The translations under genes were made by a program, and so were the position numbers. A model generated the notes under the pieces. The model was not told the DNA's origin. It ran no database searches and saw only the letters and a program-made list of their open reading frames with translations. Below are positions 5,925 through 6,538 of a stretch of 6,538 nt of DNA, in pieces. Source of the DNA: Candidatus Zhuqueibacterota bacterium (lineage in GTDB: Bacteria > Zhuqueibacterota > Zhuqueibacteria > Thermofontimicrobiales > Thiofontviventaceae); NCBI GenBank assembly GCA_014729735.1, contig WJJN01000291.1:1-6538 (forward strand). The letters run 5' to 3'. Position 1 is the first letter of the stretch, and every line of letters starts with the position of its first letter.

Positions 5925-6538
5925 ATGAAATCCTACCTTTTTACATCTGAAAGCGTGACAGAAGGACATCCGGATAAAATGGCTGATCAGATATCTGATG
6001 CGATTTTAGATGCAGTTTTAAAAGACGATTCGAACGGACGCGTTGCGTGCGAAACATTTGTGACAACCGGTTTGGCATTAATTGGTGGAGAGATTACCAC
6101 AGAGACCTATGTTGATATGCCGACAATCGTTCGCGGGGTTGTTCAGGACATTGGATATATCGATGCAAGCTTTGGCTTTGATAGTGAAACCTGCAGCGTG
6201 TTATCGTCGATTGACCGTCAATCCCCGGATATCGCAATGGGCGTGGACCGGGAAGGTGCAGGCGATCAGGGCTTGATGTTTGGTTTCGCAATTGATGAAA
6301 CCGAAGAATTAATGCCGCTGCCGATCCAACTGGCGCATAAATTAACCAAACGGCTGTCTGAAATACGAAAGAAAAATATACTGCCTTATCTGCGACCGGA
6401 TGGAAAATCTCAGGTAACCATCGAATATGAAAATGGCAAACCCAAACGCGTACACACAGTTGTCATTGCAGCGCAGCATAATCCCGATGTAAAATTGATT
6501 CAATTACAACAGGATATTATCAAATATGTCATAAAACC
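5925..6538 (+). CDS. metK: S-adenosylmethionine synthetase, N-terminal part (3' end outside window)
   Basis: The first 204 residues of methionine adenosyltransferase are visible; the family is about 385-400 residues, so nearly half the gene is missing at the window edge. The enzyme makes S-adenosylmethionine from methionine and ATP in the cytosol. Recognisable elements are SESVTEGHPDKMADQISDAI (8-27) with His15 and Asp17 of the ATP/metal site, TTGLALIGGEITTETYVD (47-64), the signature GAGDQGLMFGFA (111-122), and LRPDGKSQVTIEY (156-168). The frame is intact throughout. It lies 48 nt after ptsI in the same orientation, with no terminator or clear promoter between, so it may be transcribed from the PTS operon. 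Its strong ribosome binding site would allow high translation independent of the upstream genes. Confidence 0.97.
   Translation, partial: MKSYLFTSESVTEGHPDKMADQISDAILDAVLKDDSNGRVACETFVTTGLALIGGEITTETYVDMPTIVRGVVQDIGYIDASFGFDSETCSVLSSIDRQSPDIAMGVDREGAGDQGLMFGFAIDETEELMPLPIQLAHKLTKRLSEIRKKNILPYLRPDGKSQVTIEYENGKPKRVHTVVIAAQHNPDVKLIQLQQDIIKYVIK

Noticed and set aside
1..6538. CRISPR arrays, tRNA or rRNA genes, insertion sequences, phage or defence genes.
   Set aside because: No regularly spaced repeats, no RNA gene signatures and no transposase, integrase or defence motifs were seen on either strand.

Overview
The window is a compact bacterial stretch with every supported gene on the + strand. 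It holds the tail of a glycosyltransferase, then ridA and a Tat-exported S66 peptidase-like gene, then PTS EIIC, EIID, HPr and enzyme I, and finally the first half of metK. The mannose-family PTS genes, an HPr with an intact Ser46 site, the Tat signal and the moderate GC content point to a Gram-negative-type bacterium. The shape of the cluster resembles PTS loci of the FCB superphylum or the Deltaproteobacteria. The exact lineage cannot be read from the sequence, so this is a low-confidence inference.

Layout. Positions 3-464 encode the C-terminal end of a glycosyltransferase. Positions 465-673 are non-coding, with an 8-bp inverted repeat and a candidate promoter. ridA (674-1135) and the S66 gene (1148-2209) are 12 nt apart and probably form a two-gene unit. 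Positions 2210-2371 are non-coding, with a weak imperfect hairpin and a second promoter-like element. The PTS genes follow almost without gaps: EIIC 2372-3067, EIID 3075-3839 (GTG start, or ATG at 3087), HPr 3852-4118 and enzyme I 4119-5876. metK begins at 5925 behind a strong ribosome binding site and runs off the window.

How the genes work together. Enzyme I takes phosphate from PEP on His197 and passes it to HPr His15. In mannose-family systems HPr then feeds EIIA and EIIB, which phosphorylate the sugar carried through EIIC-EIID. EIIA and EIIB are not in this window, so the pathway shown is incomplete and needs partners encoded elsewhere. HPr Ser46 and its surroundings are of the type recognised by HPr kinase, which suggests regulation of carbon use. 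metK is probably read through from the PTS operon. RidA and the S66 protein have housekeeping roles (enamine detoxification; cell-wall peptide cleavage), with no evident mechanistic link to the PTS.

Most of the window is recognisable housekeeping sequence; I do not see a new defence or mobile system. The most notable non-coding signal is a perfect 20-bp palindrome inside ridA (881-900). The most notable gene-content feature is the PTS membrane and general components without EIIA or EIIB.
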